The notes under the pieces were generated by a model. It did no database searches, was not told the DNA's origin, and saw only the letters and a list, made by a program, of their open reading frames with translations. From CAZSNH01 sp052388455 (GTDB taxonomy: Bacteria; Pseudomonadota; Alphaproteobacteria; Rhizobiales; Hyphomicrobiaceae): a DNA stretch of 37,666 nt. The position numbers were made by a program, and so were the translations under genes. Shown piece after piece: positions 1 through 8,944 of this stretch; position 1 is the stretch's first letter, and each line of letters starts with the position of its first letter. The DNA lies in the NCBI GenBank assembly GCA_052388455.1, contig JBQTIA010000048.1:1-37666 (forward strand). The letters are read 5' to 3'.

Positions 1-62
1 TTGCTTCCTCTCGCGGGCGGGACTTTTCCGAATCTGCAACCATCGTTCGATGCAAGGGAGTA

Positions 63-599
63 ATGACAATGACCCACCGACATATGTACATGGCGCTCAT
101 CTCCTCGTGCCTCCTGGCTCTTCCCCAGTCGGGCTACGCAAATCCATCGATTCCGAAGAGCGGCACGACGCCCTATACGACGCACTTCGTTTTCGTGCCG
201 AAGTCGACGGTCGACGTTCCGGGCGTCGGCAAGGCCATGGCACTCGAGGCCACCGGCCCGACGGAGAACACGGCCGGCGACAAATTCCTCGACAAGATGA
301 ACGCCAAGTGCGCCGCCGTCAGCGTCGAATCGGGTGGCAAGAAATGGATCGATGGCGCGTGTGCGCTGACGGACGCCGAGGGCGACGTGGTGTTCTCCAC
401 CTTCGACACCCGCGATCTCGACAAGTCGCAGCCCAAGATGGACTGCGGCACCCACATTATCACCGGCGGGACCGGCAAATACAAAGGCATCTCCGGCAAG
501 GAACCGTTCGCGTGCATCAACAAGGATGTCCCGGCAGGTTCGCCGGCCGGTGCCTTCGCCATCGATATCCCCCACATCACGACGTGGGAGATCAAGTGA
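63..599 (+). CDS. Small exported protein, allene-oxide-cyclase-barrel-like, function unknown
   Basis: A 178-residue protein with an N-terminal signal peptide (hydrophobic stretch about residues 9-24, likely cleavage after SGYA). The start is supported by an AAGGGAG ribosome binding site immediately upstream. The mature part is predicted to be all beta. The segment ending in GGTGKYKGISG resembles the glycine-rich turn of small beta-barrel proteins of the allene oxide cyclase/dirigent-like type; that family link is inferred by eye. Four cysteines lie in the mature part (KCAA, GACAL, DCGTH, ACIN), enough for two disulfides and consistent with a periplasmic location. It stands alone, followed by a hairpin and a convergent tRNA gene. 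No function can be assigned. Confidence 0.75.
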   Translation: MTMTHRHMYMALISSCLLALPQSGYANPSIPKSGTTPYTTHFVFVPKSTVDVPGVGKAMALEATGPTENTAGDKFLDKMNAKCAAVSVESGGKKWIDGACALTDAEGDVVFSTFDTRDLDKSQPKMDCGTHIITGGTGKYKGISGKEPFACINKDVPAGSPAGAFAIDIPHITTWEIK

Positions 600-628
600 C
601 GCAGGGCATGGTGTCATGAGAAGCGGGG

Positions 629-660
629 CCTGGCGCAATCTCGCAACCGGTTGCGCCAGG
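629..660. terminator. Inverted repeat after the exported-protein gene, terminator-like
   Basis: CCTGGCGCAA (629-638) and TTGCGCCAGG (651-660) form a perfect 10-bp stem with a 12-nt loop. An overlapping perfect palindrome, CGCAACCGGTTGCG (642-655), could form instead. It lies between two convergent genes, where a bidirectional terminator is expected. There is no T-run, so intrinsic termination is not certain. Confidence 0.45.
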
Positions 661-747
661 AGCTCGGTCGAATCTGACCAAATGAATCAGAAGGCGGTAA
701 GACCCTCGCCGTGAACGGCAATGTTTTCAGGATTTTCATGAGCGTTC

Positions 748-823
748 TGGCGGTCCCGGCAGGACTCGAACCTGCAACCCCTGGTTTCGAAGACCAGTGC
801 TCTATCCGTTGAGCTACGGAACC
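748..823 (-). tRNA. tRNA-Arg(TCG)
   Basis: A complete 76-nt cloverleaf on the minus strand with encoded CCA. The acceptor GGTTCCG pairs with CGGGACC with one G-T pair; the D stem is GCTC/GAGC; the anticodon stem CTGGT/ACCAG encloses the loop CTTCGAA, giving anticodon TCG; the T arm is GCAGG-TTCGAGT-CCTGC; the discriminator is G. The A in the D loop and C35 agree with arginine identity. Anticodon TCG would read CGA directly, a codon most bacteria read with inosine-modified ACG. Confidence 0.95.
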
Positions 824-873
824 GTCCGAACGCCCGCCTTGTAGCATGAAATCGCCACTCGGGAAGGCGGCGG

Positions 874-901
874 CCAGTCTCCACCCACCAGTCTCCACCC
901 A
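874..901. repeat. Two tandem copies of a 14-bp unit
   Basis: CCAGTCTCCACCCA occurs twice head to tail (874-887 and 888-901) in the gap between tRNA-Arg and recJ. It looks like slippage; no function is apparent. Confidence 0.85.
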
Positions 902-1026
902 AGCGCCATTCACCCAAGCACCGGGCACGCTCGCGTTGTATCTGTTGAGAACGGCCCGGATGTCCTCGCCCGCCGCGCCGCGGGCTGGTGAAGTCCCCGG
1001 AACATTCGAATCGGCGCGGGGGAACC

Positions 1027-2892
1027 ATGGGCGCAGTGCGCAAGCAGAAGGCCGAGGCGACGCCGGACCAAGAAGGCGCGGCCTTTCTCGGCGTTACGCA
1101 GTCGGCGCGCGGCTTCACGTGGCGCGAGCGCCTGCCGGCCGGCGGCGTGAACCGGGCCATGGCCATCAGCCAGCAGCATGGCCTGCCGGAGCTGCTCGGC
1201 CGCGTGCTCGCCGCCCGCTCGGTGGCGCTCGACGAGGTGGCGATCTTTCTCGACCCCACCGTGAAAGCGCTGATGCCGGACCCGAGCCGCCTCGTCGACA
1301 TGGACAAGGCCGCCCGCCGGATCGCCGACGCCATCGAGCGGCGCGAGGCGATCGCCATCTTCGGCGACTACGACGTGGACGGCGCCTGCTCGTCGGCGCT
1401 TCTCTCCCGCTATCTCGCCGCGCATGGCGTCACCGCGCGCATCTACATTCCCGACCGGCTGTTCGAGGGCTACGGCCCGAACGCGGCGGCCATCGCCTCG
1501 CTCGTCGAGGAAGGCGCCCGGCTGATCGTCACCGTCGACTGCGGTACGACCAGCTTCGAGGCGCTGGCCGCCGCCCGCCCGCTCGGTGCCGAGGTGGTCG
1601 TCATCGATCACCATCAGGCCGACGAGCGGCTTCCCGACGTGGCGGCACTGGTCAATCCCAACCGTCAGGACGACATCTCGGGGCAGGGACATCTCTGCGC
1701 CGCCGGCGTCGTGTTTCTGGTGCTGGTGGGGGTGACGCGCGAGCTGAGGCGGCGCGGGGGCTACGACGGGCGCTACGCCGAGCCGGCACTGCTCGACGAT
1801 CTCGACCTCGTCGCGCTGGCGACGGTGGCGGACGTGGTGCCGCTCGCCGGCCTCAACCGCGCCTACGTGACCAAGGGCCTGGCGGTCATGCGCGGCCGGC
1901 GCAACATCGGGCTGAGGGCCCTCGGCGACGCCGCCGGGCTCGATACGCCGCCGACGCCCTACCACCTCGGTTTCATCCTCGGTCCACGCATCAATGCCGG
2001 CGGCCGCATCGGCGACGCCGCACTCGGAGCCCGGCTGCTGACCTGCGACGATGCCGCCGAAGCCACCCGCATGGCCGCTCAGCTCGACAAGCTCAATCGC
2101 GAGCGCAAGACCATCGAAACCGAGATGCTCCAGGACGCGCTCGCTCAAGCGGACCGGCTGCTGGCGAACGATCCGGACCTGCCGATGATCGTGGTCGGCT
2201 CCGAGGCCTGGCACAAAGGCATCGTCGGGCTGGTCGCCAGCCGCCTGACCGAGAAATGCCAGCGACCAGCCTGCGTGATCGCGTGGGAGCCCGCCGGCCA
2301 GGGCACGGCAACCGGATCCGTGACGGGCACGGGCTCGCTGCGCTCGATCGCCGGCGTCGACATCGGCGCCGCCGTGCGCGCGGCCGTCACCGCCGGACTT
2401 CTGGTCAAAGGCGGCGGACACGCCATGGCGGCCGGCCTCACCGTCACGCGCGCATCGTTCGATAAGGCGGCGGCATTTCTTGCCGACTGCGTCCGCGAAA
2501 CGGCGCGGGGCGCACGCGCGCGGGCGGGACTGGACCTCGACGGCGCGCTGCATCCGGGCGGGGCCACGCACGAACTGGTCGAGCTGCTCGATCGGGCGGG
2601 GCCGTTCGGACAGGGTAATCCCGTCCCCCGCTTCGCCTTCCCGGCCGTGCGCGTCAAGTTCGCGAAGACGGTCGGCGAAAGCCACGTCCGGGCGGTGATC
2701 GAGGCGGCGGACGCATCTCGCCTTGAAGCCATCGCCTTCCGCGCCGCCGGCCAGCCGCTCGGCGACCTGTTGCTCTCTGCCGATGGAATGCCTGTGCACG
2801 TGGCGGGCAACCTGCGGCGCGACACCTGGGGCGGACGCGACCGCATCGAGCTGCAGATCGAGGACGCGGCCGACATGCGCAAGCAGCGGTGA
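1027..2892 (+). CDS. recJ: Single-stranded-DNA-specific exonuclease RecJ
   Basis: A 621-residue RecJ, close to the usual alphaproteobacterial length. RecJ degrades single-stranded DNA 5' to 3' in recombination (RecF pathway), mismatch repair and base excision repair, in the cytoplasm with Mn2+/Mg2+. The DHH phosphoesterase core is clear: FGDYDVDG (motif I, Asp114-Asp118), TVDCGTT (about 169-175), VVIDHHQ (the DHH at 194-196), then the DHHA1-type glycine motif KGGGHAMAAG, and a C-terminal OB-like part. The ATG at 1027 is preferred because a GGGGG ribosome binding site precedes it and homology begins soon after; a GTG at 988 would add 13 residues. It appears to be a single-gene unit between two tRNA genes. 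Confidence 0.95.
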   Translation: MGAVRKQKAEATPDQEGAAFLGVTQSARGFTWRERLPAGGVNRAMAISQQHGLPELLGRVLAARSVALDEVAIFLDPTVKALMPDPSRLVDMDKAARRIADAIERREAIAIFGDYDVDGACSSALLSRYLAAHGVTARIYIPDRLFEGYGPNAAAIASLVEEGARLIVTVDCGTTSFEALAAARPLGAEVVVIDHHQADERLPDVAALVNPNRQDDISGQGHLCAAGVVFLVLVGVTRELRRRGGYDGRYAEPALLDDLDLVALATVADVVPLAGLNRAYVTKGLAVMRGRRNIGLRALGDAAGLDTPPTPYHLGFILGPRINAGGRIGDAALGARLLTCDDAAEATRMAAQLDKLNRERKTIETEMLQDALAQADRLLANDPDLPMIVVGSEAWHKGIVGLVASRLTEKCQRPACVIAWEPAGQGTATGSVTGTGSLRSIAGVDIGAAVRAAVTAGLLVKGGGHAMAAGLTVTRASFDKAAAFLADCVRETARGARARAGLDLDGALHPGGATHELVELLDRAGPFGQGNPVPRFAFPAVRVKFAKTVGESHVRAVIEAADASRLEAIAFRAAGQPLGDLLLSADGMPVHVAGNLRRDTWGGRDRIELQIEDAADMRKQR

Positions 2893-3084
2893 ACCGGGAC
2901 GCGCGCGCATATCGGCGCGCACGAATGTCGCAGTGACCCTTGCGCCGTGCGGTTGCGGCCGTGGCATCGGGCGCGCGGCCTCGACTTGCGCGCACCCCCG
3001 GTTCGTGACTATACCGTCGTTGCACCGACGGCCGTTCACATGGCCAGAACAGCGCCCGGCCGCCCGCATAGGGATCGGCCGTCC

Positions 3085-3159
3085 GCTCCCTTCGTCTATC
3101 GGTTAGGACGTCAGATTTTCAATCTGAAAAGACGGGTTCGACTCCCGTAGGGAGCGCCA
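3085..3159 (+). tRNA. tRNA-Glu(TTC)
   Basis: A complete 75-nt cloverleaf with encoded CCA. The acceptor GCTCCCT pairs with AGGGAGC; the anticodon stem TCAGA/TCTGA encloses TTTTCAA, giving TTC; the T arm is ACGGG-TTCGACT-CCCGT; the discriminator is G. Downstream, 3160-3384 holds no gene or clear terminator that I can see. Confidence 0.97.
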
Positions 3160-3384
3160 TTTCACCGGTGCACATCTGCAAAAATCCGGCGCGATCTGGC
3201 CGGCGGCGGCGGCCGCTTGTTCCAGCACGTTCTTCCGTCCAGCTATTCGAATGATACCTTCGTCGAGGGGAGACCATTCCCTATTCGCGCAGACATGGCG
3301 CGGACCTGGAAAATTCACTGGACACGCTGAAAAGGTTTGGTGTCCTCGCGAAAATATATCTTCGCAATGAACGACGCGCGCCGG

Positions 3385-4776
3385 TCAATTGAGTGCGATG
3401 AGCTGGGCACTGTCGGTCAGCACGAACATCTTGCTCTGGGCCACGACCGGGGCCACGAAAACGGGGGTGCCCAGATCCTGCTGGCTGGTGACGCGGCCGG
3501 TCATGGCATCGGCACCGACCAGCGTGCCGGTCGACGAGGCGAGCCACAGCGTATTGCCGGCCAGCGTCGGACCTGACCACTGCGTGCCGCCCGGCAGCTT
3601 GATGGTCCACAGCACCTTGCCTTCGCGCCGCGAAATGGCGAGGAGCTGGCCCGTGGTGTCAACGACGAACACGCTGTCGCCGGCCACCCAGGGAGTCTGC
3701 GTGCTCGGCACGTTGAGCGACCACAGCCGTTCGCCGGTCTTGACATCGGTGGCGATCATGCGGCCGGCATGACCGACGGCGAAGACGATGCCTCCTTCGA
3801 CGGCCGGGCGCGCCGCATCGCTCATCGAGGTCAGCTGCGAGGTGGAACGGGTGCGCGCCAGGCTCTCCGACCACACCGGCGAGCCATCGATGATCTTCAG
3901 CGCCACGAGGTCGCCGGAGGGATAGGGGACGATCACGATGTCGTTGTCGACGGCGGGCGAGACGTTCATCACGCGGCTGGCGGTCTGGGGGGCGCCGCGC
4001 GTGGTCCAGATTTCAGCCCCGTCGATGCCGGAGAGGCAGTAGAACCGGCCCTCGATGGTGACGACGAAGATGCGATCGCCGGCCGCCGTCGGGGCGGCAC
4101 GGATCGGCACGCCGAGATCCTTCTCCCAAAGCCGCTTGCCGGTCGCCGGGTCGAGCGCCACGACGCCGCCGAAGCCGCTGGTGCCATAGAGGCGACCGCC
4201 GTCGGCGGCCAGACCGCCGCCATAGCCGCCGCCGCTGTCGCCACCGAGCGAGAAGAGATCGCTGGCCGAGAAGCCGGAGGATTTTTCGCCCGAGGGAGCC
4301 GGCTTCAGCGAGACCCGCCAGATCGCCGATCCGCCGCCGAGCGAGAAGGCCGAGACGGCGCCCTCGGCGTCGAGAGCATATACACGCCCGTCGAACACGA
4401 TCGGGCTGGCCGTCACGCGGCCGGCCTTGCTCGATCCCGTACCGGCGTCCGCGCTCCACGTCTGGCGAACGGACGCGGCAAGAGCCAGATGGCCCGGCGC
4501 ATTGTTGGCATCGCCGCCGGGCTGGGCCCAGGTGTCGTTCACCCGCTCGGGCGGCAGCGCGATGGGGGCCGAGGCATCGGCGAGTTCGCCCGGGATTTTC
4601 TCAGCCGCGGGCAGGATGGCGATGCGCTTGCCCGGCAGCGGCGTCTGCTTTTCCTTGAATGGATTGAGGTCACCAATCTTTGGCAGGCTGGGCAGGCTGT
4701 CGGCGCAGCCGCCGAGCAGCAGCGCCCCGGTGAGGAATGACGCCAACACGATGCGGCCGTTTCGCGTCGGAGCCAT
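3385..4776 (-). CDS. bamB: Outer membrane protein assembly lipoprotein BamB (PQQ-like beta-propeller)
   Basis: A 463-residue lipoprotein. The signal peptide ends in a lipobox (LLLGGC, Cys24), so it is anchored to the inner leaflet of the outer membrane as the accessory subunit that helps BamA insert beta-barrel proteins. The body is an eight-bladed PQQ-like propeller, seen as repeated blades with the pattern YALDAEGAVSAFSL, GTSGFGGVVALDPATGKRLW, FYCLSGIDGAEIW, VALKIIDGSPVW, MIATDVKTGERLW and LLAISRREGKVLW. It starts 9 bp after the YfgM-like gene, so the two are cotranscribed, the usual alphaproteobacterial order. The GTPase gene der, often next in this operon, is absent; tRNA-Glu lies convergently downstream instead. 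Confidence 0.93.
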   Translation of the reverse strand: MAPTRNGRIVLASFLTGALLLGGCADSLPSLPKIGDLNPFKEKQTPLPGKRIAILPAAEKIPGELADASAPIALPPERVNDTWAQPGGDANNAPGHLALAASVRQTWSADAGTGSSKAGRVTASPIVFDGRVYALDAEGAVSAFSLGGGSAIWRVSLKPAPSGEKSSGFSASDLFSLGGDSGGGYGGGLAADGGRLYGTSGFGGVVALDPATGKRLWEKDLGVPIRAAPTAAGDRIFVVTIEGRFYCLSGIDGAEIWTTRGAPQTASRVMNVSPAVDNDIVIVPYPSGDLVALKIIDGSPVWSESLARTRSTSQLTSMSDAARPAVEGGIVFAVGHAGRMIATDVKTGERLWSLNVPSTQTPWVAGDSVFVVDTTGQLLAISRREGKVLWTIKLPGGTQWSGPTLAGNTLWLASSTGTLVGADAMTGRVTSQQDLGTPVFVAPVVAQSKMFVLTDSAQLIALN

Positions 4777-4785
4777 CTGGCTCTC

Positions 4786-5616
4786 CTATTTCGATTGCGC
4801 GGACGTCGGTTTTTCGCCCTTCGGGTCGGCGGGACTTTCAGAGGTCTTGTCGGCCGGTGTCGGCGGCGAAGACTTGTCAGCCGCAGCCTTGCCGGATGTT
4901 GCACTATCGGACCCGGCCACCGGGGCCGCCGGCGCCAATCCGCCAGCCTTCGAAAGCTCGGTCGCCGCCAGACTGCCGAGCATGACCCGCGCACGCTCCT
5001 GAACCCGCTGAGGGGTTTCACCGTCGGCGAGCTGAGCCCCGAGCACCGCCCGCACGTCGTCGGGACGATTGGCTTTCAAGGCGGCCAGTCCGAGCAGTTC
5101 CCGGGCCTGATGGCGCCATGGACTGCCGTCACCCGAGAGAAGCGTGAGCCGATTCTGCATTTCGGTAAAGTCGGCGTCGGCGACGCGCAGGGCTGCCGCC
5201 TGCACCGCCGCGAAATCCCGCAACGTGGCATCGACGGAGGTATCCTTGACCACCTTGTCGAAGACCGTCAGCGCATCGAGCGGCCGGCTGGCCCGCAGCA
5301 GGGCACCGGCCTTCTGTAACTCGGCCAGCGCCGCGTAACCGGTGTGACCCGATGCGACGAGATCGTCGAGCGCCTTGGACGCCTCGTCCTGCTTGCCGAC
5401 GGCCGTCAGCTTGAGCGCTTCCGTATACGTGGCGCCGCTCGCCTCGGCAGCTGCGAGCTTGCGCGTCTCCCAGACCTTGTACCCACCGACCAGGGCCACG
5501 AGGGCGACGGCTCCGCCGAGCACATAGGTGCCGTAGCGGTCCCAGAGTTTGGCCATCTGCTCGCGCCGAAGCTCTTCTTCGACTTCACGAATCAGCGCGT
5601 CGTTCTTGTCGACCAT
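4786..5616 (-). CDS. YfgM-like single-pass membrane protein with TPR-like C-terminal domain
   Basis: A 276-residue protein. The N-terminus is charged (about 1-25, with a REVEEELRREQ helix), followed by one transmembrane helix (YVLGGAVALVALVGGYKVW, about 30-48), a TPR-like helical domain (about 50-215), and a Pro/Ser/Lys-rich low-complexity tail. This is the architecture of YfgM/DUF2133 proteins, which in E. coli are ancillary to the SecYEG translocon and handle exported proteins with periplasmic chaperones. Topology is N-in, with the TPR part in the periplasm. It lies directly upstream of bamB, so the operon joins export and outer-membrane assembly. The start has a G-rich ribosome binding site (GGGGTGGG) just upstream. 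Confidence 0.88.
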   Translation of the reverse strand: MVDKNDALIREVEEELRREQMAKLWDRYGTYVLGGAVALVALVGGYKVWETRKLAAAEASGATYTEALKLTAVGKQDEASKALDDLVASGHTGYAALAELQKAGALLRASRPLDALTVFDKVVKDTSVDATLRDFAAVQAAALRVADADFTEMQNRLTLLSGDGSPWRHQARELLGLAALKANRPDDVRAVLGAQLADGETPQRVQERARVMLGSLAATELSKAGGLAPAAPVAGSDSATSGKAAADKSSPPTPADKTSESPADPKGEKPTSAQSK

Positions 5617-5841
5617 CCCACCCCAGTCCCTTGATCATCGCGGCAACAGCACGGCACGGTTATCGCACCCGCACGACTAAACCCGCCCCGGTCGTGCCCG
5701 ACCGGAACGGCATTTTCGAGGCCGCAGTCCGATGCAACTCATAGCCCGAGCGACCGTGGACCGGCAACCCGTACGTAACGAGTGAACACTCTGAACTTGT
5801 TCAACCGTCGGTCGCCCGGGCTGATTCGGCTCCGGAAGGGT

Positions 5842-6744
5842 TCATATCTTCTTTTTTGCCGGACGGTGGGCTGTCGAACCAGGGTTGGCGGGGGCATCGG
5901 GCTTTGTCGGATCGAACTTCACCGGCTCCGGCTTCATGGAATAGGTGTGCTCGGTTGCCGGGAAGGCGCGGGCGCGGACGTCGCCGGCATAGGCCTTTAT
6001 TGCCCCCTCGATGGCCGCTCCGATACTACCGAACTCCTTGACGAACTTCGGAACTTTGGGTGAGAGGCCGAGCATGTCCTCCATCACCAGGATCTGCCCG
6101 TCGCAGGCGGCGGACGCGCCGATGCCGATGGTCGGGATTGGCACCGAGGCGGTGATCTTGGCGGCCAGCGGCTCGGCTACGGCTTCGAGCACGACGGCGA
6201 AGGCCCCGGCTTCGCTGACGATACGGGCATCCTCCTCGATCGCCGCCCACTGAGCCGCCTCGCGCCCCTGGGCCTTGAAGCCGCCGATGACGTTGATCGA
6301 CTGCGGATTGAGGCCGATATGGGCCATCACAGGGATTCCGCGGTCGACCAGATAGCGGATGGTCTCCCCCATGCGGCGCCCGCCTTCGAGCTTCACAGCC
6401 CCGCAATCGGTCTCCTTCATGACCCGCGCCGCATTGCGAAACGCGACCTGCGGGCTCTCCTCGTAGGTGCCGAACGGCATGTCGACGACGATCAGCGCCC
6501 GCTTGGCGCCCCGCACCACAGCGCGGGCATGCATGATCATCAGCTCCAGGGGCACCGGAACCGTCGTCTCGAAGCCGTGCATCACCATGCCGAGGCTGTC
6601 GCCGACCAACAGAAAGTCACAATGGGCGTCCGCAATGGCTGCCGTGTGCGCATGGTAGGCGGTGAGTGACACGATGGGAGCCATTCCCTTCATGGCCGTG
6701 ATTTCGGGTGCCATGCGGCGCTTCTGGTTGACGATCGATGACAT
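5842..6744 (-). CDS. panB: 3-methyl-2-oxobutanoate hydroxymethyltransferase (ketopantoate hydroxymethyltransferase)
   Basis: A 300-residue PanB, slightly longer than the usual 265-280 because of a Pro/Lys-rich C-terminal tail. It transfers the hydroxymethyl group of 5,10-methylene-THF to 2-oxoisovalerate, the first step of pantothenate/CoA synthesis, in the cytoplasm. The TIM-barrel motifs are intact: TAYHAHTA near the N-terminus, LVGDSLGMVMHG (metal-binding Asp49), VVDMPFGTYEES (Asp88), VKLEGG (Glu120), AHIGLNPQS and the VLEAV segment with the catalytic Glu (about 187). panC is not beside it. About 225 bp separate it from the YfgM-like gene, with no obvious terminator, so cotranscription is possible. 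Confidence 0.96.
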   Translation of the reverse strand: MSSIVNQKRRMAPEITAMKGMAPIVSLTAYHAHTAAIADAHCDFLLVGDSLGMVMHGFETTVPVPLELMIMHARAVVRGAKRALIVVDMPFGTYEESPQVAFRNAARVMKETDCGAVKLEGGRRMGETIRYLVDRGIPVMAHIGLNPQSINVIGGFKAQGREAAQWAAIEEDARIVSEAGAFAVVLEAVAEPLAAKITASVPIPTIGIGASAACDGQILVMEDMLGLSPKVPKFVKEFGSIGAAIEGAIKAYAGDVRARAFPATEHTYSMKPEPVKFDPTKPDAPANPGSTAHRPAKKKI

Positions 6745-7061
6745 CGGGTCCGGGCACTTCTGCAGGAGTGGAGCGAAAGCAGGTCATGACGACGGCGGGC
6801 TTGGCCAACCTGTGGTCCTGACGTTGGCCGCAACTATTGCCTATCGGCCATCGGGATGCCAGCTTGGGGTGGCGGGCCGTCAGCCGTCCTGCGGCGTCGG
6901 CGGTGGCGTAGACTGGGGGCCACACCCGGCTCGAATCATTGACACTTCTCGTTTGCTTCAGATTGCGACAACGACCCGTACTCTGATAACCAAGACTTAG
7001 GTATGCCGACGTTACAAAGGCGCTCATCGGGATGGGCTTCGGATTCGAGGATATACTGCTC
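6745..7061. other. Intergenic region between divergent panB and the L,D-transpeptidase gene
   Basis: Promoters for both flanking genes should lie here. TTGACA at 6939-6944 is a good -35 for the plus strand, but nothing 16-18 bp downstream resembles a -10 well, so I do not call a promoter. No ORF or repeat is supported. Confidence 0.5.
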
Positions 7062-8834
7062 ATGAGTGGCGACAGACTTTCACATACAGTCCGGCGTGGC
7101 GTCCGCAGCGGCGCGTTGCTGTTGAGTGTTTCTGCTCTCGTTCTTACCGGCTCGATCGCAACCTCCGAGTTCGCTCGGGCGCGCAAGAAGCCGCAGGCGG
7201 AATCGAGCTTCTTCGGTTTCCTGAACGACCCGCCACCCAGGCCGCGCAACTACCGCGTCTACAACCAGCGTCCTTCCGCCGTGCGGTCGAAGGAGAACAA
7301 GGCGGCGGCCAAGGAGCCGGCGCCCGTCGAGCGTCCGGTCAAGGGCCCGCTGGTGCTGTCCGTTTCGCTCGCCCGACAGAAGGTCACGGTTCACGACATC
7401 GACGGGCCGATCGCGGAAGCGCCGATCTCGTCCGGCACCCCGGCCTTCCCGACCTTCACCGGCGTGTTCACGATCCTCGAAAAGAGCGTCGTCCACCACT
7501 CGAACATTTACGCCGGCGCGCCGATGCCGAACATGCAGCGGCTGACCTGGTCCGGCACCGCCATGCACGCCGGTCACCTGCCGGGCTATCCGGCGTCGCA
7601 CGGCTGCATCCGGCTGCCCTACAATTTTTCCAAGAAACTCTACGGTATGACCAAGCTGGGCACCCGCGTGATCGTCTCGCGCGATCCGGTGGTTCCCGTG
7701 CGCTTCGCACATGACAATCTGATTGCGCCTTTGCCGCCCGAGCAGACCACGGCGGGCCTGATTCCAGCCGAAACCAAGGTTGCCGAGACGCGGGACTACG
7801 AGACGGTGCGCTCGCTGGCTCTGGTATCGACAGCGTCGGCCGCCGAGCCGGCGGTCGTGACCGGCTCGACCGCGCCCTCCGAGCCGTTGACCGGCTACCG
7901 CGCCAAGCGCGCCGCGGAAAAGCAGCAGACGGAAGAGGCCCTCAAGACCGCGGAAGCCGCCAAGCTCGAAGCGGAGCTGTCGGCCAAGACCGCGGTCCAG
8001 GCATCCGACGCGGCCAAGGCCGCCGCCAAGCTGGCGCGGATCGAGTCCGAGCGTCTGGCGCAGGACGCCAGGAAAGTCGAGCAGGCCCGGATCGAGGCCG
8101 ATCGCGCGCTGGAGGCGTTCAGCCGCAAGTATGCCGGCGCCAAGTCGATTCGCGCCGACCAGGTGGAGCAGGCTGCGAAAGCCGAAGAAGAACTGGAGAA
8201 CAAGTCGTTCGAAATCGGCCGCGAGCTCGAAACGGCACGCGAAGCCGCCGCCAAGGCGAAGGCCGCATCCGTCGAGGCCGACGCCGCCGTGCTGGCCGCA
8301 GTGAATACGGTGAAGCAGCAGGCGCAGGCGTTGTCCAAGGTCAACCAGGACATGGCCACGGCCAAGGCGACTCTCGACTCCTTCCGCCGCCAGGAACTGG
8401 TGCGCAAGCATCCCGTGTCTGTTCTGATCAGCCGCAGCGCCGGCCGGCTCTATGTTCGCCAGGGCTATGAGCCGATCTTCGACGTTCCGGTCACGATCAA
8501 GGATCCGGACGTAGCGATCGGTACGCACGTCTTCACCGCCATCGAGCTGACCGGCCCGACATCCATGACCTGGAGCGCATCGTCGATGCCTTACAACGTC
8601 GCGCCGCCGGCCGATCCCAAGAAAAAGAAAAAGAATGCGCAGTACGACGTACGTCCGGTGAGCGCCCACCTGCCGCAGACGCCGGAGTCGGCCCTCGACC
8701 GCGTGTCGATCCCCGAGGAGGCCCGCGAGCGGATCGCGGACGTGATGAAGCCCGGCTCCAGCATCATCGTGTCGGACTACGGCATCAGCCATCAGACCGG
8801 CAAGTTCACCGATTTCATCATTATGACGCGGTGA
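7062..8834 (+). CDS. Periplasmic L,D-transpeptidase (YkuD) with long coiled coil and second degenerate YkuD domain
   Basis: A 590-residue exported protein. The signal sequence (about residues 8-40) is followed by a Pro/Lys-rich linker and a YkuD domain (about 95-208). That domain carries the active site: His172, then SHGC (179-182) with catalytic Cys182 and IRL after it. Such enzymes form 3-3 cross-links in peptidoglycan or attach proteins to it. An Ala/Glu/Lys-rich coiled coil (about 285-450) leads to a C-terminal domain (about 455-590) that starts like YkuD (VSVLISRSAGRLYV, then GTHVFTA) and ends like it (SSIIVSDYG) but lacks the HxxxxxxSHGC motif. I start at 7062 because GAGGA lies about 10 nt upstream; an in-frame ATG at 7032 would add 10 residues. 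It appears monocistronic. Confidence 0.88.
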   Translation: MSGDRLSHTVRRGVRSGALLLSVSALVLTGSIATSEFARARKKPQAESSFFGFLNDPPPRPRNYRVYNQRPSAVRSKENKAAAKEPAPVERPVKGPLVLSVSLARQKVTVHDIDGPIAEAPISSGTPAFPTFTGVFTILEKSVVHHSNIYAGAPMPNMQRLTWSGTAMHAGHLPGYPASHGCIRLPYNFSKKLYGMTKLGTRVIVSRDPVVPVRFAHDNLIAPLPPEQTTAGLIPAETKVAETRDYETVRSLALVSTASAAEPAVVTGSTAPSEPLTGYRAKRAAEKQQTEEALKTAEAAKLEAELSAKTAVQASDAAKAAAKLARIESERLAQDARKVEQARIEADRALEAFSRKYAGAKSIRADQVEQAAKAEEELENKSFEIGRELETAREAAAKAKAASVEADAAVLAAVNTVKQQAQALSKVNQDMATAKATLDSFRRQELVRKHPVSVLISRSAGRLYVRQGYEPIFDVPVTIKDPDVAIGTHVFTAIELTGPTSMTWSASSMPYNVAPPADPKKKKKNAQYDVRPVSAHLPQTPESALDRVSIPEEARERIADVMKPGSSIIVSDYGISHQTGKFTDFIIMTR

Positions 8835-8873
8835 CGCTCGGCCGCGCACCCGGCCCTGCAACGTGATTTCGTC

Positions 8874-8897
8874 GGGGCGCTCTCAGAGGAGCGCCCC
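8874..8897. terminator. GC-rich hairpin between convergent genes
   Basis: GGGGCGCTC (8874-8882) pairs with GAGCGCCCC (8889-8897) across a 6-nt loop, 40 bp after the transpeptidase stop and facing the convergent MOSC gene. No strong T-run follows on either strand, so it is a probable but not textbook terminator. Confidence 0.5.
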
Positions 8898-8944
8898 GCT
8901 GCATTTCATCGGCCGTCGATGCGATCACTTCAACCCGGCACAGT

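Noticed and set aside
910..3069. A 719-codon open frame opposite recJ
   Set aside because: It overlaps an unmistakable recJ and its translation is Arg/His/Gly-rich with no recognisable motif.
7080..8861. A 593-codon open frame opposite the L,D-transpeptidase gene
   Set aside because: Compositional shadow: the plus-strand protein has a full YkuD active site and signal peptide.
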